64,000 nucleotides of DNA from Girardinichthys multiradiatus (Eukaryota > Chordata > Actinopteri > Cyprinodontiformes > Goodeidae). Of this stretch, positions 1-13,800 are shown in pieces. A model generated the notes under the pieces. The model did no database searches. It was not told where the DNA came from and saw only the letters and a program-made list of their open reading frames with translations. The stretch's first letter is position 1; the number at the start of each line of letters is the position of its first letter. The position numbers and the translations under genes are program-made. The stretch covers positions 45,729,986-45,793,985 of the forward strand of contig NC_061815.1 in assembly GCF_021462225.1 (NCBI RefSeq), read 5' to 3'.

Positions 1-772
1 AACAGAGCAGTTATTTCTGTTAATTTGCATGATTATGGCTTGTAGTTAATGAAAACCAATGAAAAGCCTGCAGACAGTCACTGATACTCGTCCCACCGAG
101 GGTAAGGTCATTAGAAAAGAATATGGCTCTTCAAAGTTCTGTAGCCTGGAAGCAAAAGAATAATGTTGTTTTGAAAGCCAAATCCAAGAGTCTGGAAGGA
201 GAGAGGAGTGGCACAGATTCCACGATGCTTGAAGTCCAGTGTGACGTTTCCACAGTCAGTGATGGTACCTGGTATCTGTCCACACTTCCAAAAGTTCCAA
301 GACCTGCTTTAAGAACCTTGGCATCACTGTGCTTGTTTGGCCAGCAACCCCACCCTCCAACTTAATCATATAAAGAACCTAATTATTATTTTCAAGAGGA
401 AGATGAGACACCCGTGAACACCCCAGCATGCTGATCACTGCACTGATGTCACCGGCGCCCTGACCTGAGTTCATAAACAGAGATGGGCTTTTCAGCAGGC
501 CCACATTAATGTATTTATAATCTTTTTATTCATCTCCTGTAATAATCACATTTTGTGAGAAACTGAATTCTGAGTTTTCATTAGCTGCAAGTAATGATCT
601 TAAAAATAAAATGTATTTTATAGTTAAGATAAAACAAGCACATAAAAATATATCACTCAGTGTGTAATGAGTTTTTAAATGATTTATTAAGTTAATAAAA
701 ATTCTAACCTTTCATATATACTCTAGTTTATTTATTTAGTTTTGGTATTTGAATTTATTGAGGTGCGCCTAT
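1..772 (+). mobile_element. decayed Tc1/mariner element (intron)
   Basis: A transposase remnant at about 190-355 keeps the order seen in DD34E elements of the window: the segment reading cagtcagtgatggt, then the cttggcatcactgtgctt and ggccagcaaccc segments. The right part (540-772) resembles the terminal region of such elements and ends aggtgcgcc near 770. No intact frame. The left end may lie outside the window. Confidence 0.55.
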
Positions 773-1646
773 AAATATGAACAATTGAAACATGAGTCGC
801 AGTGGATAGAGGCAAAATGAATATGACATCAATACAGGAATAAAATAGGGAACAACATCAGAGGCAAGCTTGTGTTGGGCTTCCTTTTCTGTTAAATGAG
901 AAGGGGCTAAGTGTGTCAACTTGTATATTTCTGGTATGAAACCTGTCAGCCACTGATTTTTTTTCTGTCTCATGTTGTTCTGATGGGAGTGGCTGATGGA
1001 GGCCAGAGGTGTGTTTTCATTGGAGTTCAAACTATGCTGCCGAGTCCAGAATTAAACTTCTTTAGGTCTGAAGGGCTTAGAATATATTGGCATGGCATGT
1101 CAACAGCAGTGAGAGCATGTTTCAGACATTTCATCACAAGTTTCACACTTCTGCTCGCTCCTTGGATTCCTTCTCATTCTTGTCTTTACTGACTCTGGTG
1201 TGTGTTTGTGTATTGTCACAGCAGGATTTGACTGAACCGACATGAACTTATCGTTTTAGTTTTATGAACAGATAAAATGCAGAGTGCTGATTCAAAGCCA
1301 CATGTTTGCAGGCTGTTGTGTGAATCACCCATTGTTTGCTGCTAAATTGTTTTTATTAAGTTACGTTGTCTCCAAACTTTGCATTAATTAATTTTTTCCT
1401 TTGATGTTTTTCCTCCTCCTTTTGTTTTGCTCCTTCAATTCTTCATGTGTGTGCTTCACATCTTGTGACCATCATGTCTTAATCCTCCTCATTTAATTAA
1501 TTCTGCTCCAACCTGATTATGTGCTCCTATTTTTTCCTCTGTGTGCTGTAAATTAATGATATAATAGTCCAAATGGAGTCCCTGTCTTAGTCCTCACACT
1601 TGGAGAGTCCCATAGCCCTTCTTCCACCCCACTTATTGAACCACAG

Positions 1647-1831
1647 ATTCAGGAGAGCAAGAGTAAAGATGATGAGGAGGACGCGAAGCTGAGTGCCTCC
1701 TCACCTTGGACTAAGATCCATGCTGTGGGAATAAGGAGGAGCAGTGAACCTCTACGCTGGGGCCTCAGCCAGGCCATCTCGGGCCCCCCCAGAGACACCA
1801 TAACTCAGCTGAAGGTCAACTCTGAACAAAG
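1647..1831 (+). CDS. limch1: limch1 exon (first in window)
   Basis: The acceptor CACAG precedes a frame beginning [20 protein letters not shown] and containing [19 protein letters not shown]. Two donors are possible. GT at 1815 ends the exon in phase 0. GT at 1832 ends it in phase 2, which is what the next recognised exon needs, so 1831 was chosen. Both donors are weak (gtcaac, gtcaaa). The 3' boundary is therefore less certain than the exon itself. Confidence 0.65.
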
Positions 1832-4800
1832 GTCAAAATGCATATTCGAATTCCATTTACTAGACCTGATTCGAATTTGTATCTCTCAGCTCTTATGGAG
1901 TTTTTTTTTATATATCTTCTTCTGAGAAAGAAACCATTACGCAGTCACTCAATTCTTTTAGAAAATGTGGTTTTATATATCAAGACAGGAAAAATAACCT
2001 GGTCCCTACCTGTTTGTCAGATTATTTAAATGTAACTTTAAGTGTAGAAAAAACATCACAGGTTCATTTCTATTGGGATTTTCAAACAAACGTTGTAGCC
2101 CATCCTTTAGTAGTTTGTAGAACCGCCTTCAGCAGAAGAGAACTAGTAGAAGTAGTCTCATCTGGATCATTTTATTTGTCCCTCAAATAGATGTGGAGAG
2201 AGTGTGAATCACACGTCTTTCCAACTTTGATTTAGTTTATTAATGTTTGAATACATCTATTAATGTCCAGCTCTCTTAAACTCCTGTCACAGCACTTTAA
2301 TCAGCCTGATGTTTGGACTTTGACTAGACCATCAGAATAACTTGATTGTTTTGGTTTTTAAGTATTCTGCTATAGATTTTTTAGTTCTGCTTGGGATCAT
2401 TTACCTGTCACTGCACTCAGTGTGGGAAAGGGAAAATGATAATCAGTTAAGGGACTGCATGGTTCTCATGTCCTGCATTTTCAAAACAAGCCCATATCAT
2501 CACCCCTCTACCACTATGTTTGACAGCTGGTTTGAGGTGCTTGTGGTTCTGGGTCAGTTTGCCCTTTTACCAAGTTGTTCCCCCGTTTTATACCCTCGTC
2601 ATGACATCTTGTCCCCTCCTACTTCCATTTGGTAAAGCAAACAATTTAATGCCCATGACTTAAATCATTGCATATCAATTTATTTTCTTTTTAGTTTATT
2701 TGTTATTATTTGTTATGAATTGTGGAGAAATAAGGGCTCAAATATAATATAATTTAATTTGATTGTATATTATTTTCTGGAAACTTTTTACTACCCCCAT
2801 TTCTTCCTACAGGAAAGATTAGGACACCTGATCAGACCGAAATAGTTCTAGACAACCTCTTGCAGGTACAGTGGCTTGTAAAAGTATTCACACCCCTTGA
2901 ACTTGTCACATTACAACCACAAACATAAGACATACATATTTTATTGGAATTTTATGTGAAAGACCAGCACAAAGTGGTATACAACTGTAAAGTGGAACGA
3001 AAATTATACATGATTTCAGTTTTTTTTTCCAATAAAAACTGAAATTAGCATTGTGCAAAAAGTATTCAGGCTCCTGAGTCAATACTTTGCAGAACCACCT
3101 CTTGCTGCAGTTACAGCTGCAAGTCTTTTAGGGTTTGTCTCTACCAGCTTTGCACATCTAGTGACTGATATTTTTGCCCATTCTTCTTTGCAAAACAGCT
3201 CAAGCTCAGTCAGATTAGATGGAGTGTGAACACCAATTTTCAGATCTTGCAACAAATTCTTGATTGGGTTTAGGTCTGGACTTTGACTGGGCCATTCTAA
3301 CACATAAATATGATTTGTTTTAAACCTTTCCATTGTAGCCCTAGCTTTATGTTTAGGGTCACTGTCCTGCTGGAAGATGAACCTCCGCCCCAGTCTCAAG
3401 TCTTTTGCTGACTCCAACTTGTTTCTTTCAAGATTTCTCTGTATTTGGTTCCATCCATCTTCACATCAACTCTGACCACTTTCCCTGCCCCTGCTGAAGA
3501 GAAGCACTCCCAGAGCATGATGCTGCCACCACCATATTTGACAGTGGGGATGGTGTCTTAAGAGTGATGTGCAGTGTTAGTTTCCTCACCACACATAGCG
3601 TTTTGCATTTTGGCCAAAACGTTCAAATTTGGTCTCGTCTGACCAAAGCACCTTCTTCCACATGTTTGTCCCCAACATGGCTTCTGGCAAACTGCAAACG
3701 GGACCTCTTATGATTTTCTTTTAACAACAGCTTTTTTATACTTTTGCACACTGACACACTTTCAGTTTTTTATTTGTAAAAAATGTTTTAAATCATATAT
3801 AATTTCCTTTCCACTTCACAATTGTGTACCACTTTGTGTTCATCTTTCACATAAAATTCCAATATAATATATTTATGTTTGTGGTTGTAATGTGACAATA
3901 TGTGGAAAGGTACAAGGGGTATGAATACTTTAACAAGCCACTGTAGTTATTGTTTATTGGATTCCGGATTCTCTTCGAGCGACTGTGATTGGAATGTCAG
4001 ACATAACTTTACATCAAAGGGGGCCTGAAGCGTCACCCCAGCAGGAGTGAAGTGACACATGGTAGGCATGAAGCATCTACGGCGGGCAGCTCCATTTCAT
4101 TCCAGAAAAAGGAAACGACAAAACAATACCTACAAAGTAAAGAGGTGACGATGGGGTGAAATAACCAGTATCCAGTGTTTGTGCTGACATGTTTTTTTTT
4201 TTTTTTTTTCTTTTCAGTGATCACAACTTTGGTCTCATCTGTTTAAAAGACTTTCTAATCCAATAACTGTATGATGTGGTTGAAGCAACAGTTTATTCCA
4301 ACATGAGTGGTATCTTACTTGGCCAATAATCATAGTGCATACCACCAGTTTTTTACAACTGAATATTTTGCGTCCATTTATTTTTAATTGGGGAAAGCAA
4401 CACACTGGAAAATTTTACAGAATAATTTCAGCAGCTGTTCTTTTTTTTTTTTTTTTGAAATAATGTGTTATCCATAAACCTAACAGTTCTCATCTTTAGA
4501 AAACAGTTCCAACATTACAGCTGGTGCTTTAATTGGACCCTTTTACACTTTGGCTCTGTAATTATCAGATCAGGTTTTAAACTCCCTCTCTTTTCTAGCA
4601 GCTTACCTATAAGCTAACAAGGCTCTTTGCACATTGAAAGCTGGCTAGGACACACCGTCCTGAACATGCAGCCTTTTCTTTATTAAAGCGGACAAAGTGT
4701 GTACCCAGCGGGCCACCCAGAGCCCGTAAAATAATAATACAAGTTTCAAGTAACAAGGTGATTATGAGCTGTCAAGTCTCAAAGCCGGTTTTCACAATTC

Positions 4801-7800
4801 CAGCTTGTTCTAGGATTGGCAGTATTTATTTCTTATCAATGACATTTTAAGGGTCTTAAATTATTTCACAACCCAGCCTTATCCTGTGTTGTGTTTTATT
4901 TTTGTGTGATTTCTTTTAAGAAAAGCCAACATTTTATTTAGTTTTGTTGGTTTCTTATTATGGGTCACATCCCCCAGTTTCTCTTATTTCCTTTTGGCAC
5001 AGATGTTGTGGCTTTGGTTGCTGGTTCTTTTCCAAACAACCAGCAACCCTGACCTGGTACTGTGGCAGGTTTCAAGGGTGCTCCTATATGGAGTTCCTGA
5101 TGCAGACATTTACACCTGTACCTCAACATATTTTATTTCACATCAAATTAAAAAGCTACATTTGTTTATGTAATTTTTTGCCATTAGTTTTATTAAAAGT
5201 AGTCAGTCAGTCATTTTCTACCGCTTATTCCATAGTGGGTCGCGGGGGAGCTGGTGCCTATCTCCAGCAGTCTATGGGCGAGAGGTGGGGTACACCCTGG
5301 ACAGGTCGCCAGTCCATCACAGGGCAACACACAAACAACCAAGCACACACTCATTCATACACCTAAGGGCAATTTAGAGTGACCAATTAACCTAACAGGC
5401 ATGTCTTTGGACTGTGGGAGGAAGCCAGAGTACCCAGTGAGAACCCACGCATGCACGGGGAGAACATGCAAACTCCATGCAGAAAGACCCCCGGCCGGGA
5501 ACCGAACCCAGGACCTTCTTACTGCAAGGCAACAGTGCTACCAACTGCGCCACCGTGCAGCCTCCATTAAAAGTAGATGCTTTGAAAATGTGTTCATATG
5601 ACTTGAACCTTTTCAGACACGTTTTCTTTCTTTACCATATCAAATTCTAGTGTATTTTTTTCTATCTTATATCTGATTGACCAACACATAGTGCATAATT
5701 GTAAAATGAAAGGGTAATTTTACATAGTTTTAAGATTTGTTTTTCTAAATACAAGTTTGAAAAGTGAGGCCCCCTTAACTCTGATATCCATAAATAAAAT
5801 CCAGTAAAATCCAGAGCGATGAGTAGTGTTTGGGAGTCACTGTGTCATTTAATTTCAGTATAAATCCAGCTGACACATGGCAATGGCAGCATTGTGCTGT
5901 GGGAACACTTTATCAGGGAAACTTAGTGTAAGCTATTTGTAGTCGATTGGAAAGAATGATGGAGCTAAACACGGGACAATTCAGGACAGAGTTTCCCCTT
6001 CAAGCAGGACAAGCACTCTGAATATACAGCCAGAGCTGCAATGCAATGGTTTAGAACTAAGCAGTTTCATGTATTAGTATGGCCTAATCAAAGTTCATAC
6101 CTATATCCAATTCAGAACCAGTGGTAAAACTTTGAAATTTATATTCAAAGACGTTCTCCATCCATCTTATGGAGTTTGAATTACTTTACAAAGAAGAATG
6201 ATCAAAAACTTCAGGCTACAGATAATTGCAACGAAAGGTGATTTTACAGTATTGATTCAGGAGGGCTGCAGCGTGAAAAAAATGTGAAAAGGTTTAGTGG
6301 AGATTAATATGTTTGCAAGACACTGTTTTGACATTAAATCCCTATAAAGCATATCCAGATTGAGAAATAAAAGTAGCAAGAATGAAATCAAATATTTTCC
6401 CTGTAAATTCCAGTAAGTCACTTTTCATCTTTCCGTTAAAACAGCCATCAAAGAAACGTGTGTTCAGTTTCAAACAAAGAGCCATACACCCAAAACGCTC
6501 CAGTATGTGCGCATATATCCAAACTTACTTAAAAACAGCCTACACCATGTGACCCGCCCTCAGGATGTGAGGAAATGAGGTCTTCTTCCATCCCTGACCC
6601 TGAGCAGATTGGAACTGAAGGCCGGCCTTTTCACTGCCAACAGTTGGCCACTTTCTCTCTCCATGCTGTAGTTTAATGTCCAATAAAAACTTCCAGCAAA
6701 GTAGCTGTTCATAAAATGGTGACAAAACAACAAAGTCTTGAAGTGACTTTTGGTTTGACTATTTTCACATCCCAGCTGCTCCAAACAGATCTGTTAGTGT
6801 GCAGTGTTTCATTTGATTTATGACCTCACAACCGTTCCACATTCAGGCTGCTCCTGAGGAATGTTGTCTGATTATATAGTAAGATATGAGGCAGCCAAAC
6901 GGTTCAGTTTGATTTGCTTTCTGCAGTACTCCAGCTCGCTCGTGCTCAGAGGAACTCTTCCAGTACTTGGTGGCCCTGTCACCAAAAGCTACCAACCTTG
7001 CTGGGAAACGTCAGACCGCGACAGACCAGGAGGATGCAGGAGTCGCAGGTGCAGATGGGGATGATAAATGGGCCTGTCGAATGCTGACCTCACCCAAATA
7101 CGCTCCCAGTTCCTCTGGCTTCCTTCCTGTGCCCACTGCCATGGCAACCACTTTAGCAGGAGCAACCGATGCAGGCGGAATGAAGGGAAGGAATGACGGA
7201 GAAGAACCCAAGGAACCGAAATCCTGTTCAGACAGTAATCTTCGAGCAACGTGAGCCGAGTCATTTTATCAAAGTCTTATGCTTTGGGCTCCAACTCTTT
7301 AATTTGCCTTTTCCTGAGGGATCTTTCAGTCCCAGATCCTGGAGCGCCATCTCTATCAGCATGATGTTGACCTCAGTGTGCACTGCTTTGATTGGTTGAT
7401 GACCTAAATATGGCATGATATTCTCTGCATAAGCTGGGATTAAAAATGCTGTTTTAAATTAGGAAATATACTGCAAACACTGCATGAAAATGTGAAAAGA
7501 AATTCCAATTTATTTGCTTTTTTTACTAAAAGAAGCAGCTACTTTTTGTTTTTTGAGGGCATCAAATTAGGGAACTACTGTTTGTTTCAATACTTTTTAA
7601 ATAAAATATATTGATACACATGGAATAGTGATTTTATCTCTACCCATGAACTACTGAAATGTTGTTGGCTTTGAGACGGTTTCAAGGTAGATATCCTGCT
7701 ACCAAAATCTTTTGGCAGATTGATGTTTTACTGAAATATACCATACGGTAAACAGCCGCTGGAGAAAACAATCTGGTTTTGATTTTGGGAGTTTTCTCTA

Positions 7801-10800
7801 AATTTAGTCTCTATTTTCTCCCAACCACAGGCCACACCACTCTGACATAACAGCAGCAGCTCTGTTTGAAAACAGGGAAAAACTTTATGATTACAAGAAA
7901 ATTCATAAGTGTTCACTTAGAGAAATGCAGCCACATCTTTCACGTTGTTCATGTTATGATTAAAGGCGCATGAGCTTTGTTTAGTTAGCTTTCCTTTGCA
8001 AAATGCATCATTTAAAATTCCTCTTTTAGCCTTCCAGTGCTGTGGTTCTGTCTGTATTTTGGCTTACAGTGCCCTCATGTGTTTGGTTTAAGGTTTATCC
8101 ATTTTAATATAGGGTAATTTATCAAGCAAACTATTTCATAATGTTATTTTTGACATATTGTCAGCTGTGATCATAACACCAGATATTACCTCATTCAATT
8201 TCCCTGCTTATTTGCATGAGGAAATGATTCTTTTTACTGTAGTGTTGTGTTCATCGGTCATCGTGGTGTCTTTCAACGCTCACTGCCCTCTGTGTTTTCA
8301 ACCAGGTTTTTACTAGTTAAAAACTAAGACAAAAGATTAAGGAGTTCACATATTAACTGTCTTTTGCATCGAATATTTGCAATTATTGCAGTTAACGTTA
8401 GTGAAACAACTGTCTCCATTTGATTTCTTCACTTTAACTCCAATTTCTTTACTTTAATTTCCAAATCCAGTATGTTCAATGACAATGAGATTAAAACTTC
8501 AAATGCTTAAAAGAGAGAAACTTTGCTGTACCTCATTTAGCCTTTCAGTTTTCTGCTGAAGGTCCTGCTCTCTCTCAACGACTGAATTAACAGCAGACAT
8601 ATTATGACATGTCATACAAATTTTAGTGGTGTAACATAACATGTATTCATACTGAAAATATCCAGTAGAGCCCTGTCAGTTCTTGTCACCACGCAAATTT
8701 ATAGACACTCAAAAATCTAGTAAATGGTCAAATTTATACTTATATATACTCATAATAATATGTGGGAAGTTTAGAAATGTTGAGGAGCACATCATAAAGT
8801 TGCATTTAACCTGAATGGAAACCAAATATTCACAATAAGACAATAGTTTAGTTTTACAATGGAGGTAGAACTTCTGGTAGTAAAAATGAAGCTACTTCAG
8901 ATGTTTTCACTGCAATCACAAACTTTAAATCAAAAATGTAAGTTTAATGTTAGGAGTAAATCAGCTGTTGTGCATTCACTCACTCTTCTCTCCCGTGTCC
9001 ATGTTTTGTATTGGAACTGCATGTGTTGCCTATTGGTGCTCAGCGTGGATTCAGAACAGTAATTTTAAGATTTTTATCAAATTCTTCAAAGAAAGCTAGC
9101 TCCACCTTTTCTGTGTCATCTTTGCTTCTTTCTGTTGACTGCTCTTGTTTTGCGGTTTTAAAAGCGAATATGGAAACTGTAACGGTAAGATTTGAACAGA
9201 AGAAAATGAGAAAATCTGATGACATGACAGAATGAGGTTCTATGGCTGTGCAACTTCCATAGAAACAGAAATTCAGTTTAATGTTGTTGCCTGTGTTGTG
9301 AGTTGTTTAGAACACTTACATTTATTTAATTCATGGAAATTAGGCTTTTTATCTCTGGCTAGAGAATCCACATAATGACGTTTATTGAGATAAAAGTCAG
9401 TGCTGCAACTGTTGAAGTGCTCTCTAAATAAAACCATGTCATTACTTAATAATAGATCAATGTAATAATAATCAATGTTTTTACATTATGCTTGCTCTGT
9501 GTTTCAACTTCTCTCTCAGGAGTTTGAGTTTGATCGACATGCGCGGTGAAGAAGAGGCCACCATGCAGCCGCACAGTCACGTTCGTCATGAGCTGATGCA
9601 CAACCAATACAACAGACTGAAAGAAGACGAGGATCACTGGCAGGAAGTTAGTGCATTAAGTTTCCGTTCTCATTTTACTGTTTTGTCTGCAGGCTAGCAG
9701 AAATATGTGTTGCAGCAAGATCCAGAACCAGATTGTAACTGATCGGTATGTATATTTTTTGCTCCTGTTAGGACCTGGCCCGATGGAAAACTAGGAGGAG
9801 GAGTGTCTCTCAGGATCTGATTAAAAAAGAGGAGGAGAGGAAAATGATGGAGCGAATGATGTCAGGAGAAAGCTGTATCTATCAAAGGAGGAAAAGCATA
9901 AAGACCTACAGAGAAATTGTGGAGGACAAGTAGGTGGCACCCCCAACACAATTAGACCTTTGATCGATTTTCCATCAAAAGAAAAGTTGCACATGGATGA
10001 TAGAAAAATAAAACTAGATCAGGATCTGAAAGGTGGACTCAATTATAACTCATGTTGGCAATCACAATAGTGACTGACACTTCCCAATGTTTGCTAAAAA
10101 GGTTGCCTTTAATAAGAAAAAAGGAAAATGTGTATGAGTTTTAGTAAAGTATTAGTAGACAGAAGTGAGTGTCCACTGAACCTGTCCATATTTAGCCAGA
10201 TTACATCAGCTAACTTCAGTGCATTTTTTTGTGATTTCAAAGTAGCGCATAATTGTGAAGTTTAAGGAATGATACGTGGTTTTCTTCTTTTACCAATAAA
10301 ATCTTATAGGTGATGCTTGCATTTTACTCAGCGTCTATAGAACCGCCTTCTACTGCAGTTCCAGCTGCAGGTCTTTTGGTGTAATATCTCCATCAACAAT
10401 GAAATTGTTGTAAAAAGCAGGATAAAGACACATGCTGCTATTATATGTCACATGGCTTAACGCTGTCTGTGTCAAGTAAAGAAACAGTAGACAGTAAATT
10501 TACAAAATCATTAAATCTGAACTAAGATTTATTTATTTTTATGTTCAAGTAGCCTAAAAATAGTGACCTGTTTTTAGGGAGCGACGTGAGGAGGAGCTGC
10601 GGGAGGCGTACCGGAAAGCCAGAACTCCAGAGGAGGCATCTACTATTCTGCAACATTACGCCCAGCGTTTCTCCATCAGCGAGGCTGTCCTGGAGCGCCT
10701 GCAGCTGCCGAAGCTTCTGGACCGCAGTGTATCAGCCGATCCCTCCTTTCCCACTTCGCCCTTCTCCCTCTCGCTCTCCTCCTCCCCCACAACTCCGGAC

Positions 10801-13800
10801 CCCTTCGAAGAGGACCCCAACGGGCCCATGAGGTATCTGAGGCAGCAGTCTGCGCCGGTGCCAAGGTTTACGTCCACGCTGGAGGCGCAGATCGAAGAGT
10901 TTCCCAAAGACTCACACCAGCGGCCTCAGATTCGCTCTCGCTCATCTGAACCGCCATCCACCCGAGCCCTGTCACCCAACCCGGTGCCTTTACTGACACC
11001 CAAGCCTTACTTTCAGCCCCGACTGTCGGCAGATGAAAAATGGAACAGCAAGGTAAGAGTGACAGTAAAGAGGCAAAATAAACCACCCATGTTGAGATTT
11101 AAAAAGGAGTTACCAGGATTAAAGGACTACTGGTGTTCATCCTAACCGATCTTAAAAATGTTCGTAAAAATCATTTCTATTCTTTTACACAGTGATAATA
11201 AAGCTCTCATCTCAGAAACATAAAAAGCTAGTATTTGGTTAGTTAAGCTGTGATTAAGGCCTTTCCCACTGCAGTGACTCTCAAAAGTCTACACACCCAT
11301 TTTAGATTGGCAGGTTTTTATAAGGTAAAAAAATAAGATCTTGATAAATCATATTTTTAAAATTATCCACAAACAATATAAAATCCTGTTCAATTCAACT
11401 AAACAATAAACTCCAGAGATGTTGTTTAAAATTCAGCCAAACCCCTTCAAAACTTTCATTTTTTTGATTTGGATGCATGCTTGGACCGGCAGTGATGCTA
11501 AAAAATAAAGGCCTCTTTATCTCCAGCTTTTGAGCAGACGCTGGCGTTCGGAACCAAATAAAACATCTTCCACCTTGATGAAAGCATCAATTCCATCTGA
11601 AGAAAAGTAGCCCCACCCCATGATGCTGCCACCACTGTGTTTCACACTTGGTATTGTGTTCTTTTGGTGACATTTCCCTCCCTAACAGATTAGTTGGTTT
11701 TTCAGTTGAATTGTACAGAACAAATAATACATTATATGTGGGCTTTTTGTTTTTAAATGACTTACCATGTTCTCGTTTTTTACATCGTAAAAACGTCGTA
11801 AAAAAAAAAACGGGATTGTGTAAACTTCTTAGAGCCACTATATTCTGGATCTAATGTCCCTGAGCTTGTTGCTCTTCTTCCCCTTGCAGATCTCTTCACA
11901 TTTACATTATAATGCCATAGAACTGCCATGGTGATGAGTTACTGGTGTGTATGAAAACCCAAGACTTCCCTTCTCTTAAGAAGCATGTAATGTTTCAATT
12001 TCACCCTCAAGTGCCCTTAACAAGATCTATTTCCCTTTCTTCTGGCGATAAATTAGCAAAAATGAATATTTAAAATGAGATCTTGTAGTGTGGAAGGAGA
12101 TGCAGGGTATTACTTGACCCAAATAGAGCAGAGCACTTTTCTGGAATTTCTTGTCAGGAGTCCCATCTTGAATGGACACTCTGTTCGCTATTGACTTAAG
12201 AAGTTGACAAGTAGGACCGCTCTCAATGTGAAGTGGGCTCCCGGTGGACAATGAGTGCCCACACAGGCTTTAAGGACGGGGAAGAGGAGGTGCAGGAAGA
12301 GGAAGAGGGGGCCGACTGAGAGGCTGCATTCACCCGACTCCAGCACTGTGTCTTCAGTTACCGCACACTGGGAGCTCCTCACACATATATTAGTGCTTCT
12401 TTGTAGCAGAGGCCAGCAGGGTCTTTTAAGCAGATGAACATCTAATAACTAACAGAGAGGTTCATTATGAGAAGAAATTAGGGCTTTTAGACATTATTTA
12501 TTTAAAGTTTTTATTTGTCATTAGTTGATGTTTCTGATGTGGAAATTCAGACTTATATGTCAGGATGATACAATACATTTAAACCTGTTCATATCCCTTG
12601 AACGTTTCAACCTTTTGCCCCTTTAAAACCACAGACTTCAACGTGTTTAATTGGGATTTTATGTGACAGACCGGTACGATATAGCTGTTAATCATGAAAT
12701 AGAAGGGAAATCATACAAGGCCTTTAAAACTTTTTCCAAATAGAAAAGACCCCTTTATTCTCAAGCTTCTAAATACAATCAAGTTCAACCGTGTTGAGAA
12801 GACAGTTAATTAAACACTTGTGTTTGATTTAATCTCAGTATTAATATAATCTGCAAAGGCCTCAGAGACACGGCTTCCTACCTGAACTAACTGAGGAACA
12901 AATTATTCAGAGGAGCAGCCAAGATGCCTATGGCAACTCTGGAGGAGCTGCAGAGATCTATAACTCAGGTGGGAGTATGTATTGACATGATAATTCAATT
13001 GTGCACGTGACAAATCTGGCCTCTGTAGTGTGATTAAAAGCAAGCCTTAAGATGGTCATTGCCACAAGCCCTGTAGGGGATACAGAAGGTACTCTGGTCA
13101 AATGAAGCAAACCTGATATATATATATATTTTTTTAGTTTGCCTACATGGAAATCGCAATAAGTGGAGAAAAACTAACACTGCATATAAACCCTGAACAC
13201 ACAACTCCCCATGGTGAAACATGGTGGTGGGAACATGCTGTGGGAATGACTTTTTTCAGCAGGGACAGAGGAGATGGTCACAGTTAATGAGAACATTAAT
13301 TAAAGCCCAATCATGGAAGACAACTACTTAGAGGCTGCAAAAGACTTAAACCTGGCGTGGAGCTTCACCTTCCAGCAGGACGGCAACCGTAAATATGCAG
13401 CCAGAGTTTAGATCAAAGGAAATTTAATTAGATGTGGAAAGCTGGTATAGACATGCCTCAGCAGACGTGCGGTGGTAAATACGGCAAAGGGTGATTGTAC
13501 AAAGTATTTATTTAATCTCACACATTTCAGATTTTTATTTGTGAGAAACTCTGATAACAGTGTATCATTTTCCTTCCAACGCACACTTTCCTCTACTTTG
13601 TGACGGTCTATAATATTAAATCCCAATAAAATATATTGATGCTTGTTATGGTAATATGACAAAATAGAATGTAATGTACAACATAGTGAAGTAATGGAAA
13701 GGCCTTGCAAAATAAAGTGTAAAATAAAATTGGATTTGATGCTATACTAAATGCAGTTTAATGGCCATAATTATGTACACTTTATAGTTACGGCCTCTTA

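Noticed and set aside
4944..5601. Frames of 140 and 66 codons
   Set aside because: They run through SINE copy 1 and its flanks; the same peptide text appears at the other SINE copy.
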